This document shows, piece after piece, positions 46,222 to 57,127 of a DNA stretch of 64,000 bases. Source of the stretch: Costus lasius (lineage: Eukaryota; Streptophyta; Magnoliopsida; Zingiberales; Costaceae). The stretch spans positions 120,330,493 through 120,394,492 of the forward strand of contig CM050448.1 in the NCBI GenBank assembly GCA_027563935.2. Reading direction: 5' to 3'. Both the position numbers and the translations under genes were made by a program. Under the pieces are notes generated by a model that saw only the letters and a program-made list of their open reading frames with translations, did not search any database and had not been told where the DNA came from. How positions within the stretch are numbered: the stretch's first letter is position 1; each line of letters opens with the position of its first letter.

Positions 46222-47008
46222 ATTATCCGGCCTTGCGGCGTAATGGATAATTTGATTCGGAGTTTATCCGGCCTTGCGGCGTAATGGATAATTTAATTTG
46301 GAATTTATCCGGCCTTGCGGCGTAGTGGATAACTTAATCTGGAATTTATCCGGCCTTGCGGCGTAGTGGATAACTTAATCTAGAATTTATCCAACCTTGG
46401 TGGCGTAATGGATAATTTAACTTGGAATTTATCCGGCCTCGCGGCATAGTGGATAATTTAATCTGGAATTTATCCGGCCTTGCGGCGTAGTGGATAACTT
46501 AATCTGGAATTTATCCGGCCTTGGTGGCGTAATGGATAATTTAACTTGGAATTTATCCGGCCTCGCGGCATAGTGGATAATTTAATTTGGAATTTATCCG
46601 GCCTCGCGGCGTAGTGGGTAATTTGATTCGGAATTTATCCGGCCTTGCGGCGTAATGGATAATTTAACTTGGAATTTATCCGGCCTCACGACGTGATGGA
46701 TAATTTGATTTGAAATTTATCCGGCCTTGCGGCATGATGGATAATTTGATTTGGGAATTTATCCGGCCTTGCGGCATGATGGATAATTTGATTTGGGAAT
46801 TTATCCGGCCTTGCGGCGTGATGGATAATTTGATTTGGAATTTTATCCGGCCTTGCGGCGTGATGGATAATTTGATTTGGGAATTTATCCGGCCTTGCGG
46901 CGTGATGGATAATTTGATTTGAAATTTATCCGGCCTCGCGGCGTGGTGGAGAAATTGATTTGAAGATTTATCCGGCCTTACGGCGTGGTGGATAATTTAA
47001 ATAAAATG
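46222..47008. repeat. Tandem array, about 19 units of 41-42 bp
   Basis: Each unit follows TTTATCCGGCCTTGCGGCG, then TAATGGATAATTTGATTTGG. Nearly every unit keeps the inverted words TTATCC and GGATAA separated by about 16 bases, so each can form a small hairpin. Units vary at a few positions, and a three-unit block (about 46,343-46,465) is repeated next to itself. A degenerate half-unit precedes the array (about 46,170-46,212). Confidence 0.95.
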
Positions 47009-47025
47009 CTTCGGCCTTAGTGAAC

Positions 47026-47100
47026 GCAATGTCGTATTGAGGAGTTACGCCCCGACGATGAACGTCGACGTACGCACCTCCCAAACAATACTTCATCGCA
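47026..47100. repeat. Right flanking direct repeat of the tandem array
   Basis: It matches 46,066-46,140 (GGAGTTACGCCCCGACG to CCAAACAATACTTCATCG), in the same orientation. Both contain CGACGTACGCACCTCCCAAAC. Confidence 0.85.
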
Positions 47101-48240
47101 TGTACTAGGGCTTTCAATATGTGCAGTATTTAATTTTGAGAATGTTTTAATTGTTTTATTTTAGAGTCGACATTTGGCTAGACGCGACATCGAGCCGAGT
47201 TCAAATCATTTAACAAAGTGGCTAGACTCGAGCCCATTCAAATTATTTAACAAAGTGGCTTTCAGTATGTCGCTTTTATTATATATATATTTTATCAATC
47301 TTTTTGTCTTGGTGTCCGTTCACGAAAGAGTAAAGTTACTCTTTCAGCGTTTTCATCCTGCTGCAGCTGCGTGGAGGAGTGATGGAGTCGGAGGCTGCCG
47401 ATGGCGTTTATCTGAGCCAGGAGAGAGGAAACAACGAGAGTCAATGGTGGTCGTCTATGTTGGAAACAATGGTGACATCGGCTTGTTGCGGCGTCATCTC
47501 AGGCGGCGACAGCCTTCATCGGCGGCGTCTAGGTTGAAGAAGACGAGGCGATGCTAAGGCCAAATAGAGGCGGCGTGATCCTGGGCGAATCTGGCGACGC
47601 TCGCCTATTGTAGGAGTTCTTCCGCGGCCGGTGACACAATTGATTCGAGAATACCAGGTCTGTCTTGAAGCTTGGCATTCAGTTCGATTTTGACGATTCG
47701 ATTAGGGTTCATTGCGATATTAGCTCTTTACCAGTTTGACACGAGCCTTCTGCTCATTTCCAGTCTCCCCTTTTATTTCCAAACACCCTCCTCCTTCACC
47801 GTGGGATTTTTTTTAGGGTTTCGTTTGCTTCTCATGGGTAAGATTCAGTATGTGAGATTTTACGGTCTTTCTTCTGCTGTAACGTCGTATTCATTTTTGT
47901 GGATTTACCGCTTAGACCCTACTCCTCCATTCAGCAATCGCATTCATTTTTAGGAACCTGGCTTTCTCTCCTTTTTGGCATTACATCTCTTCCATTACCG
48001 ATAAATCTCTCCTTTTCATTTTTTTTTCTGTTTTCTCTCCTTTTTTTTTTTGCCTCTTCTTTCTTCTTTTCTTCTGTTTGGATGATCTATCTACTTCCTT
48101 TTGCTATCTCCTCCTCACTCTCTTTTGCTTCTCTTTTTTTTTTTTTTTTGCTCGACTTTCATCCTCACATCACTTCCTCTCTTTCTTCAGCTTTTAGCCG
48201 TCTTGGCATTTTTTCTTTTGCCTTTAACGTAGTGCCATAG
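47101..48240. other. No recognised gene; pyrimidine-rich sequence
   Basis: Open frames at 47,174-47,557, 47,672-47,953 and 47,899-48,240 contain only low-complexity residues and no domain. Extended T- and CT-rich tracts (47,995-48,180) explain their openness. It may be part of the same retroelement-like unit as the array. Confidence 0.35.
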
Positions 48241-48401
48241 GGTGCTTAGTGCACCTTAGGCCTAAAGAGCAGAAAAACATAGTGTATGTGTGTGTCCGTC
48301 GTGAGCCAGGATGCTTAGTGCATCCATGAAGCCTAAAAAAAAAATCGAGAGTTGAGGGAAAGTGTGTGTGTCGTTGTGGTGCCAGGATGCTTAGTGCATC
48401 C
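48241..48401. repeat. Three tandem copies of a small hairpin motif
   Basis: GGTGCTTAGTGCACC at 48,241 and GGATGCTTAGTGCATCC at 48,309 and 48,385 share the loop TTAGT. The last two are also preceded by GTGTGTGTGTC and followed by ATGAAGCCTAAAAA. The stem differs between the first copy and the others, but base pairing is kept. Confidence 0.8.
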
Positions 48402-50773
48402 ATGAAGCCTAAAAACGAATGGAGAAGTTTTCCCTCATCTACCTTCTTCTTGCAGTCTTCTCTTCTTCTTGCGATGCCTTCGGTGGTATTTCTTCTTCTC
48501 TCTCCGTTGGCTCCTTTTTTTTTTGTCGTTCCTCCTCCTTATATAGGCAACCAGCCCCATGAGCCGACCAAACCTTACAGCAATTTTCCCTCGTCTTTTT
48601 TTCTTTTCGCGCTATTTCTTTTCTTATTTTTGGCAGACTGGCATGGGTGCTTTTCTTCGGTCCTTACTTCCCATGCTCACCCCTTCCCTTGGCTTTTCTG
48701 ATTTATGAGGACTTGTCCCATCTGCTTAGCTGCCTGCGTTCCATCTACCCTATTCATGCGTGCTAGACTTCTTCTTATTATACGTTTCCTTATCTTTGGA
48801 ACACTGACACCTGCCAGATTTCGGTTGTGTCCTGAACACGTTCTCGGCTTGGTCTAGACTCAATATTAATTTTGACTTGATGATTTGGTCTGCAGCAAGT
48901 CCCTCTATTCTGTATGAAACCGGATTAATTGGAAATTGTTTGGTACCTTTAATACAGTCTCTTCTTGGATCGTTGTCTCTATTTTTTTTGTTTTGGTTGC
49001 GTATGTTTTGCAGTGGCTTGTGCCTTTTTGAATCTTTGTCTAATAAATCCCAACTGTGGCTTTTGCCTCCTTTATTTGGAGTTTCAGAACTATTTGATAT
49101 ATGCCCTGCCAGGTGTTCACACTATGTTATTTCTTTTGCAGGTAGGTACTTTAGCTTTCTCCAACAATTTCTGCTAGTGGCCTCCTTGTAAGCATGACCC
49201 ACCGTCCTCCCTTTCAGTGATTCCCTTGTTTGTAGAATTTTCTTTCTATGTTATGAAGTTTCATGGTTCACATACATGATCTTAAATTACACGGGGGAGC
49301 TATGGATATAAGGTGGATTGTATTTCCATTTTTTTCTTTTATATTCTCCAGGTTTCTCTACCACGTATTTTTTGAAATGTATTGAACGATAGCGACTTCA
49401 TAGTTAAACTTTTTTTATTTGGTGCTCAGCATCAACAAGAGCTGCATCCCTTGTATTGATCTCTTTCTTATGTTCCCTACTAAGGTTGCTGCAAGCTCTA
49501 TTTAAGCTTTTTTTTTTCAGCTGGTTCAAGAAACTTAAGCAGTTCCGAGTTCTTGGCTTCAAGCATCCTTCTTCTGCAGAAGTGCATGTGCATAGACTTT
49601 ACGTGCAGGGAGGTCAGTTTCTTTTCCATACAAATTGTTTAGCTCCAAATAAGACAGACCAATTAAATCTGATATTTGAATAAACAATCCTTATGAACCA
49701 GATTTGAGGAAGCAAAGCATCATGAACACTCAAAAGGGCCTCTGTCTCGTCTTCACCGAGAAGATGGATAGATGAAACTAATCAAGCCATTTGGTCCCAA
49801 CGGCATCATTTGGCATTCAGTACCATTTTGCTTTTGCATCTGTATTTGGCATTTGATGCTTTTTTTTTTAACTTAGTAGAATGTCTTTCATACTCTTCCA
49901 CTTCTTTATTTCCCTTAGAGCCATTCATAAATTCTGCTTGTTTCGTGTCCATCGTGACTAAAAAAATCTGGCCAGCCACTGCGATCCTTTTCCTTAATTT
50001 TCTTTCAATGTGCTTGTTGATTTAATTTGTAGTCAAAATCAATATAGACTCTATCCCTTTTGTACACATATTTAGATGAAAATTTATGGTTGAACATTAC
50101 TATTGAAAAAATTTTGATTTAGTTTAAACTGAATAAATAGGCCTAGTTGGAATATTGTTTTCTAGTCTGACTTCGCTCACTGGTAGCTTTAATTTGCAAA
50201 GTTATTCAGGATGTTAACAATAGTTATGCACTTATGCTATCGTGTTGGTCCATAAAGAACAATTATTTATCCTGTACACATAGAAGTTGTTGAACGCTCA
50301 TATAAATTGTAGTGTTATACATACTGGGATAACAGTTTGTCCATATGTATTGGATTTAGAGGTTTATGAAGGACCTTATAATACTTTGACAAACAAATGA
50401 GCCAAACAATTTAGGATACAATCTGCAAAACACTGGTCATCAATCAAAGAAGAAAAAAAAAAAAGAGAATAAAATAGTTAATAAAATAATTAATTAAGAA
50501 AATTTTGATGAATATTTAATTTTATTTTTCAAAAAAAAAAAAGATTTTTCTTTCATTTTAACTCTTTTTGTAATTCTCTTATAATTTTGATGAATATTTC
50601 ATTTTGTAAACTATGTACTAAAACAAGCCAAATAATCCATGCAATCACTACTCTTTCCGAAAGCATCCAATCATATTTATCATTTCAAGGAAGAGTAGTA
50701 AAAAAAACCCATATTAGATTTGGAGAATAATTCAAACATAAATTTTGAATCTTATTCAAACACCGCGAGAAGC
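48402..50773. other. Long non-coding stretch, no gene recognised
   Basis: Many T-rich open frames without known motifs, poly-T and poly-A runs, and no splice-consistent gene structure that I can support. Confidence 0.35.
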
Positions 50774-51621
50774 GATATCGTTTGGGGAGCAGCTTCGCAC
50801 GGGTAGCTTTTGCAAATGAGAAGTAGCTTTGCGAGAACAGTAACAGTACACTTACGTGTCTTGTTGCTCATACGCATCTCGCTAGCTCTCCAGCTTCGGC
50901 TCTACCCGTCATCGCCTCCAGCCGTCGCCGCCAGGCAAATCAGCTCCCGTCGCCGCATCTTCTCATTGCCCATCATCGCCATCTTCATCACCGCCTCCAG
51001 CCTGTCGCCGCCAAGCAGATCAGCCCCCGTCGCCACACCTTCTGTCGCCGCATCTTCTCATTGCCCATCATTGCCATCTTCGTCACCGCCTCCCGCCATT
51101 GCCGCCTAACAAATCAGCTCCCATCACCCGTCATTGCACCTTTCCGTCGTCCGTTCCCACACCTTCCCATCGCCGGTGACCGCCCGTCTCTTCGCTCGTC
51201 GCTGAGCCGTTGGCAAGGCGCCAAATGGGATTTGGGCAAGGTGCCGAATCGGCGAGGTGGAATCCCAAATCCCATCCCTTCGCGTGGCGATGGCGAATGG
51301 GATTTGGGATTTTTTTTATTTTTTTATCAGGTAGTAATAAATATGAATTTTTAAAATTAAAATAATAAAAAATATAAAAACAAGAGAATCAATATTTCTA
51401 TCTAAATTAAAAATATATAATAAAAATTAAATTCATATTTATAATGTATTATGATTATTTTTTAAATTTTATATATTATGATAAATTAATTTCTATTATA
51501 AATAAAAAATATTTTCTTAATAGAACCAAACAGCACAGCACAACAGCTCTAAATTGCTTATCAGACCAGCTCTGGTCAAACCAGCCAAAAGCCAAAAGCT
51601 CCAGCCGCCCTAAACTGGCCC
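50774..51621 (+). mobile_element. Non-autonomous DNA element E2, same family as E1
   Basis: It starts at a CGTTTGGGGAGCAGC end and finishes in CCTAAACTGGCC, with the same layout as E1: a GC-rich CCTCCAGCC/GTCGCCGCC first half, then an AT-rich second half that ends AACCAAACAGCACAGCACAAC. The 15-nt hairpin arms AATCCCAAATCCCAT (51,261-51,275) and their complement (51,297-51,311) are identical to those of E1, while the loop differs. Confidence 0.65.
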
Positions 51622-51779
51622 TAAAAAGGAATGTGATGCCCTTACATTGGTTGCTCGCTTAATAAATCGAGTAGAAGATAATGTAGATGCATCAAAAGGG
51701 ATAAAAATCATAGATAGACTGTATCATTCATAGCACGTGGATTTTTAGGCAATGGTCAAGCACGAATTTCACAGTGATG

Positions 51780-52298
51780 TAGACCTGGGAAAAACTGACT
51801 CGACCCGCCAACCCGACCCGACTCGACACGTAGTTAGGCGGTTTCGGGTTGGGTCTAACCATGTTCGGGTCATAAAAGGGTCAAAATCGTTTATGACCGA
51901 AATTAAACGGGTCGTGTCGGGTTATAATCGGGTTGACCCGCTTAACCCGATTATATTATATAATTATATATTATATATATAATTTATATATAAATTTATA
52001 CATATACATATATTTATATATCATTTCGAGTCGAGTCGTGTCGTGTCGAGTTAATCGGATTAATATTTTTATATTTATATAATTATATATATATATATTT
52101 ATTTATTTATAAATATTTACTTGAATTATTTAATATTAAACGGGTTAATTGGGTCGTGTCGGGTTGACCTGAATATATATGGGTCGTGTTTGGGTTAGAT
52201 CATCTGACCCAATTAATTAAACGGGTCGTGTTCGGGTTAAGCTAATCGGGTCACGGGTCAACTCGAACACGACCCACTGACCTATTTTGCCAGGTCTA
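51780..52298. mobile_element. hAT-type MITE, 519 bp, perfect 8-bp target duplication
   Basis: Termini are TAGACCTGGGAAAA and TTTTGCCAGGTCTA. The flanks CAGTGATG (51,772-51,779 and 52,299-52,306) are identical. The subterminal regions repeat CCCGACCCG, GGGTCGTGTCGGGTT and the like, and the centre is an AT-rich TATATA tract. No coding capacity. Confidence 0.93.
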
Positions 52299-52451
52299 CA
52301 GTGATGTATGTTTTTTTAAAAAAAAAATCATGTTTAGGTTTAGGGTTTTAGCCCTAAATCTAAGCTCGCTTTCCACATACCTTTTCAATATTCCAATTGC
52401 CCTCGGTCAATCAATATCGTCTGCTCGACCTCCACATAGTCTCCTGGCCAA
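52299..52451. other. Short spacer
   Basis: It contains a TTTAGGGTTTTAGCCCTAAA inverted motif near 52,339-52,358. Nothing else is recognised. Confidence 0.35.
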
Positions 52452-54338
52452 TTTGGGGCTGATTCTGCTTTTAGCTTTTGCTGGTTGGAAAATTGCGGTT
52501 GAAAAGTAGCTGGCTAAGAAAGCAGAAAGCTATTTTGGAAACTACAAGTGCTAGTCAGTATAATAAAAATAATGTACTATTATATTAAATAGAAATTTTT
52601 AACAAAAATATATATATTAACAGCAATTGTCTCATTCAACACAAATAATATTTCTCACATACAACACAAATGGTATTTCTCTCATTATTTTAAGATTTGT
52701 GTTTTTAATGCACCTGATTAAATTTTAGGGTATAGTCCATACCTTAATATTTTTTTTGTTTAATATAGTAGTAACACATTAATATTTATATATTAAACTA
52801 CTATTTTAAAACTCAAAACAATTAATGACTACTTATAGTCTTAAAAAAATACCCCAACCATATAAGCACTTCTTAATATTTCTTTCCTAATGAATCCACG
52901 TTTGTGATTTGTTGTTGAAAAATAAGAATATTTAAACCCTTCTATATAATTTTCCTTCAAATAAAATTTAAAATTAGTAAATACTATTTCTTATTTCTAT
53001 TTTTTTTCCTAATATCAACTAATTGCTAGTTGAAATGGTTCATGTACTAATGCTAAACTTTTAAGCTTCAATTGAGCTAATATTCATTGCATCTGAATTG
53101 TGATTATTAATAAAAATAATTAATTTACTACAATCATAGGATCATTTATTATGAGGTCAGGGGAACCCGAGTTGAAGCCATCATCTACCCTTATCAACAA
53201 GTGAACTCGAATATCGTCAGGGGAACTCGGCGGGAGCAGTTCGGTGGGCGTAGTTTGGAGGAGGCATCGGAGGTCGGCGGGTGCAGTTCGGCGAGAGTTG
53301 GATCTGGATGCAAAGGCGAAGGATAGGGGTAAGCATTCAGTTCCCTTTTTTTGGTTTTTACCGATTACAGAAAATTTCGGTAAATTCAGTTCAGTAAAAA
53401 AATATTCAGTTTCAATTTCGGTAATAAATTTTATAAAATTCGATTTTCGGTTTCGGTTTTGGTTTCGGTTTCAGTTTTTATAATTTTAGTTAGGTAAAAG
53501 ACCGAATTTACTAATATATATAATATTATATATGTATATATAATATTAAAAATAAAATATATTATATTATATCCTAATCTTATTATATTATAACTAGTTA
53601 TTAAAAGTCTAAAACCTATTACCCAATACCTAATAATCCAATTATCTATCATCTAATTAATTATATCCTTAATAATTTAACTTTTTAGTAATTTACCGAA
53701 TTTACCGAAATTTTTTCGATAAATTTGGTTCGGTAAAATTTTGGTTTTTAGGAAATTCGGTTCGGTTTCGGTTTTTAATATTTCAGTAAAAAATTTTAGT
53801 AAATGGTTTTCGGTAAATTCAGTTTCAGTATTTATCGAATGCTCACCCCTAGTGAAGGAAGAGGAGGTCAGCAAGCAGAAGGAGCTAGGGCTGGAGCCAG
53901 AGTTGGTGAGGCACTAGATGCGAAGGAGGTGGGCGTTGGAGCTGGTGAGGAGCTCGAGGCAGGCACTGGATCTGGACAACAAAGAGGCGGAGGAGGTGAG
54001 GTATGGAGCTAGCGAGGCACTGGAGACGCTGGAGGCAAGGCTGAAGCAGGAGGTCGGCGAAACTGGATCTAGTGTTGGAGGTCGATAGAGCTGGTGATCA
54101 AGCTCAATGAGGCGCAAGAAGTCGACAATGCTGGAGCATGAGGTTGATGGAGCTCGATCTGGCACTAGTGGTCAGCGGAGCTAGTAATCGATCTCGACGA
54201 GGCACTAGAGGTCGGAGAGCGCAATTCAGCAAGGAGTGGAAGCAGACAAAGAGTCAATGCAATTAGCGAGATGTGGAAGCTGCTTCCTCTCTCGCACAGC
54301 TATTTTTGGCTGGTGCACCCAACAGCAACAGCCCCAAA
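52452..54338 (-). mobile_element. Possible third member of the E1/E2 family, with a nested MITE
   Basis: The left end TTTGGGGCTGATTCTGCT and the right end (in reverse TTTGGGGCTGTTGCTGTT) are inverted termini related to the GTTTGGGGAGCAGC ends of E1 and E2. Its layout is the mirror image: AT-rich left half (52,560-53,150), GC-rich right half (53,160-54,260). A hAT MITE is nested at 53,324-53,851. I did not see the AATCCCAAATCCCAT hairpin here, so family membership is tentative. Confidence 0.4.
53324..53851. mobile_element. hAT-type MITE, 528 bp, nested
   Basis: Termini TAGGGGTAAGCATTC and GAATGCTCACCCCTA are near-perfect inverted repeats. The flanks GCGAAGGA (53,316-53,323) and GTGAAGGA (53,852-53,859) give an 8-bp target duplication with one difference. 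The subterminal regions repeat TTTCGGTTTCGGTTTT. It belongs to the TAGGGGTGAGCA-type group seen at 24,196. Confidence 0.92.
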
Positions 54339-54499
54339 CAACTTAAAAGAGTTAATTCTGCCGCCCACAGCCGGCAACCCCAACTGTGCCTCCGTCGTTG
54401 CCCGACCGCGCTGCCTCGCCTGATATATGTGCAGAAACAAATGCATTGTCCACCCAATGGGCTCTTTGCAAGGCATCATATGTACCTCTGTACGTCAGT

Positions 54500-54793
54500 C
54501 TAACAATAAATATGTACCTCCGGGAAAAAGTTTACTAAACGTACGTAGATAACATGATGGTAAATAGTCTAACAGGAAAACCAGAACAGCGAGTACTACT
54601 TGTGCTTGATTAATATATGAGATAGTTGTTCGAATAATTCTACATATTCTAAGCAGGAAATTACATTTACAAAATCTCACATTCTCCAACTCCCCTGATC
54701 TCAAACAGAATATAGGGGCAAGCGAGAAAACTAGGATGCAGTGGAACAGGCAAAAAAAAAAGAAGCAGCATCACTCCCCATGGTTAACACCTT
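54500..54793 (-). other. Likely 3' untranslated region of the MBD gene
   Basis: It lies directly downstream of the stop codon of the MBD gene on the minus strand. It has no coding signal, and the extent is a guess. Confidence 0.35.
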
Positions 54794-57127
54794 CTAACTG
54801 CACTTTGGCTGATCACATGAAGCAGTATCAGCCATTTGTATGGGCGCTGGCCTCCTTACTTTCAATTTCTTTGCTGGGGATTTTCTGAGTTCGCAAATAG
54901 GGGATCGAAATGGGGCAACTAGTGAAGCCAAGTCTCGTGGTTCACCAGATTGAAGGTCTTTGTCACTTGCTGGAACTTCCAAGTTTAGTGGCTTCACTGC
55001 AGGAAGAAACATGCAAGATGAAACACATTGTAGAAATGAAATAAGCAACTGTGTCATGTTTCCGAGTTTGGTGATTAGAGTTTGGCGATTATAATGATGC
55101 GGCTATAGTGAAGCGCCAAACCATCTTATGGTGGGTAGAAATCCTAGAGGTCCGTTGCAAGGTTGTCAGGATCGAGATTCTACCTAGAAATGATAAAAGC
55201 TGTATAGGATCGGAATGTACAATCCAATTCTAAGACCATAAGATCCTACCAAATCATATAAAATATATAATTTTTTAAAATATATTCATCTAATTAGACT
55301 TAAGAGTATGATAAATATTTTAATAAGTAATAAGAAATAAAAAATTAACACATATCTATTTAGTATCATATATTAAGATTTATATATCTAATATTCTATA
55401 TTATTATTTAGCTATATTAATGGTATAATGTAAAACTATAAAATTAAATATTGTTAGGCGATAATGATAGAGATAAATTAATAGAAAATGGACACAACAG
55501 AAGTATACAATGAAACTAGTAACAACAAAGGCATGCAATGAAATGAAGAAAACGATATAAAAGCATGAAATATGATAAAGATAAAGATATATATGTTAAT
55601 GACAATAAAAATGATAATGATAAAAATTACAAAGTTAATTCTAATAAATACTTAAAGTGGACAAATATAGTTGGAGAGGATAACAAACTTAAATTGACAA
55701 ATGCTTGTCAAAGAAAGAGCAAATATGGTAATTAAAGACAAGAAATTACATCAAATAACAATTTAAAACTTTTGTCACAATATATTATTGATTTTTCGTA
55801 TAATAGTAATCAAATCTACGCTTATTTTACCTATTAACTTAGATCCTAAGACCCTGATCGTGGGATCATAAGATTCTACCATATTTCAAATCCTACATTC
55901 GTTTCGGTACGATTTGCCTAAGACCTGAAGCGCATTTTTAACAGCATTGGTCCCTTGTGAAGGCCCAAGATCAAGCTACTCAGGCACTCACACACTCATG
56001 CCATCCAATTAAATTCAGATAAACTAGAAAAGACAATATTGAAAAAATCTTGATTGGACAGCCCTAACTGCGAAGCTACTTGGGCCTCCATAAGGACACA
56101 GATAAAGACAACTACTGTCTTAGTTAAGAAAGAATTCGAGAAAGAAGAAGAAACAGCTTTACTGAAACAGGCGAACTTGCTATAACAGTTAGATGTACTA
56201 GAATGTTTGGTTGAATAAAAGAGCATCAACACTAAATTCCTTGGTTTGTGAAAACATGCAACTGATTAGACTAGCGTTACCACATAAAGATGAACTCACA
56301 TTCACAGTTATCAAATCTATTCTTTTCTGTCATCATAATTAATTTTACTAAGTGGAGGGCCCCAATCATCTATTATATTCTTAACATTTTCCTTGATTTT
56401 GTCTCGCTCTGTGTACACTGCAAGTATATTTGTCTTGCACATCTAATGAAAAATTGAATGCGGCATCAGCATAATAAAGAGTTAGCATATTATGTTCCAC
56501 AATTTAAAAACTTATAAAAGAAAACAAGTACTTTTACTATTTTCATTCACCTTCAGATTCAAGATGATTCGATAGTGCAGGGCGCTTCCCCACAAAATTG
56601 TCCTTCAGTGGTCGAGGGATCTGAAATGAAAACTGGGAGAGATTTACCCCTTTCTGAACGTACTCCGGGTGTTCACAAATAAACCTGCAAATATCAGAAA
56701 TATAAAAATTAAAAGGCATCATCAAAATCAGTTTATGTGATGAACAAGAATGTGAATGGGTATCCCAAGAATGTAACTTCAATAGAGACTCAAACCTGAT
56801 TAATATGCAAATAGCAGAGTTGAACTCAGGTTCTTTTTTTCTACTGTCTAAAATTCATTAGCAGGTCTAAAAACCTGATCATATATGTTGGAAAGTACTA
56901 AAAACAAGCAACTTAAGGCAATAAAAAGTATCATGAGTATCAACCAAATCTGAGTAAACCTAAATCAAGTACTAGAGCCCACCCAAAATTTTGATGAGTG
57001 CAAAAAATACAGTATCCAAAAAATTTAACTTGCCGTCAAACATTCATGAACATTATTTATTAAATTGACCCACCTTTCAACCTCAACCATTGATCGCAAT
57101 TTTTTCCCAGAAGGAGAAACATAATAC
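54794..57127 (-). CDS. Methyl-CpG-binding-domain protein, 3' part of gene (MBD1/2/4/12-like)
   Basis: Three joined exons are visible on the minus strand: 57127-57074 (YYVSPSGKKLRSMVEVER), 56684-56551 (FICEHPEYVQKGVNLSQFSF through PRPLKDNFVGKRPALSNHL) and 54996-54794 (VKPLNLEVPASDKDLQ to the end DQPKCS, stop at 54,794). GT..AG borders and phases agree. The YYVSPSGKKLRS and SQFSFQIPRPL motifs are those of the plant MBD domain in the class that usually also has an upstream CW zinc finger. These proteins are nuclear chromatin factors, and many plant members bind methylated DNA weakly or not at all. The N-terminal exons should lie above 57,127. I could not find them in the remaining 6.9 kb, so the first exons are either beyond the window or too short to spot. 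The 54,997-56,550 intron is AT-rich. Confidence 0.85.

Noticed and set aside
46710..46922. 70-codon open frame with 14-residue repeats (IRPCGMMDNLIWEF)
   Set aside because: The repeats come from 42-bp tandem units that happen to stay in frame for five units. Most of the array has 41-bp units and breaks the frame.
46222..47008. The 41-42-bp array as a CRISPR array
   Set aside because: The units are contiguous with no unique spacers, the genome is a plant nucleus, and there are no cas genes. It is a minisatellite-like tandem repeat.
48366..49191. Hydrophobic open frames as membrane proteins
   Set aside because: The T-rich sequence encodes Phe/Leu/Ser in any frame. There is no start context, no splice support and no family motif.
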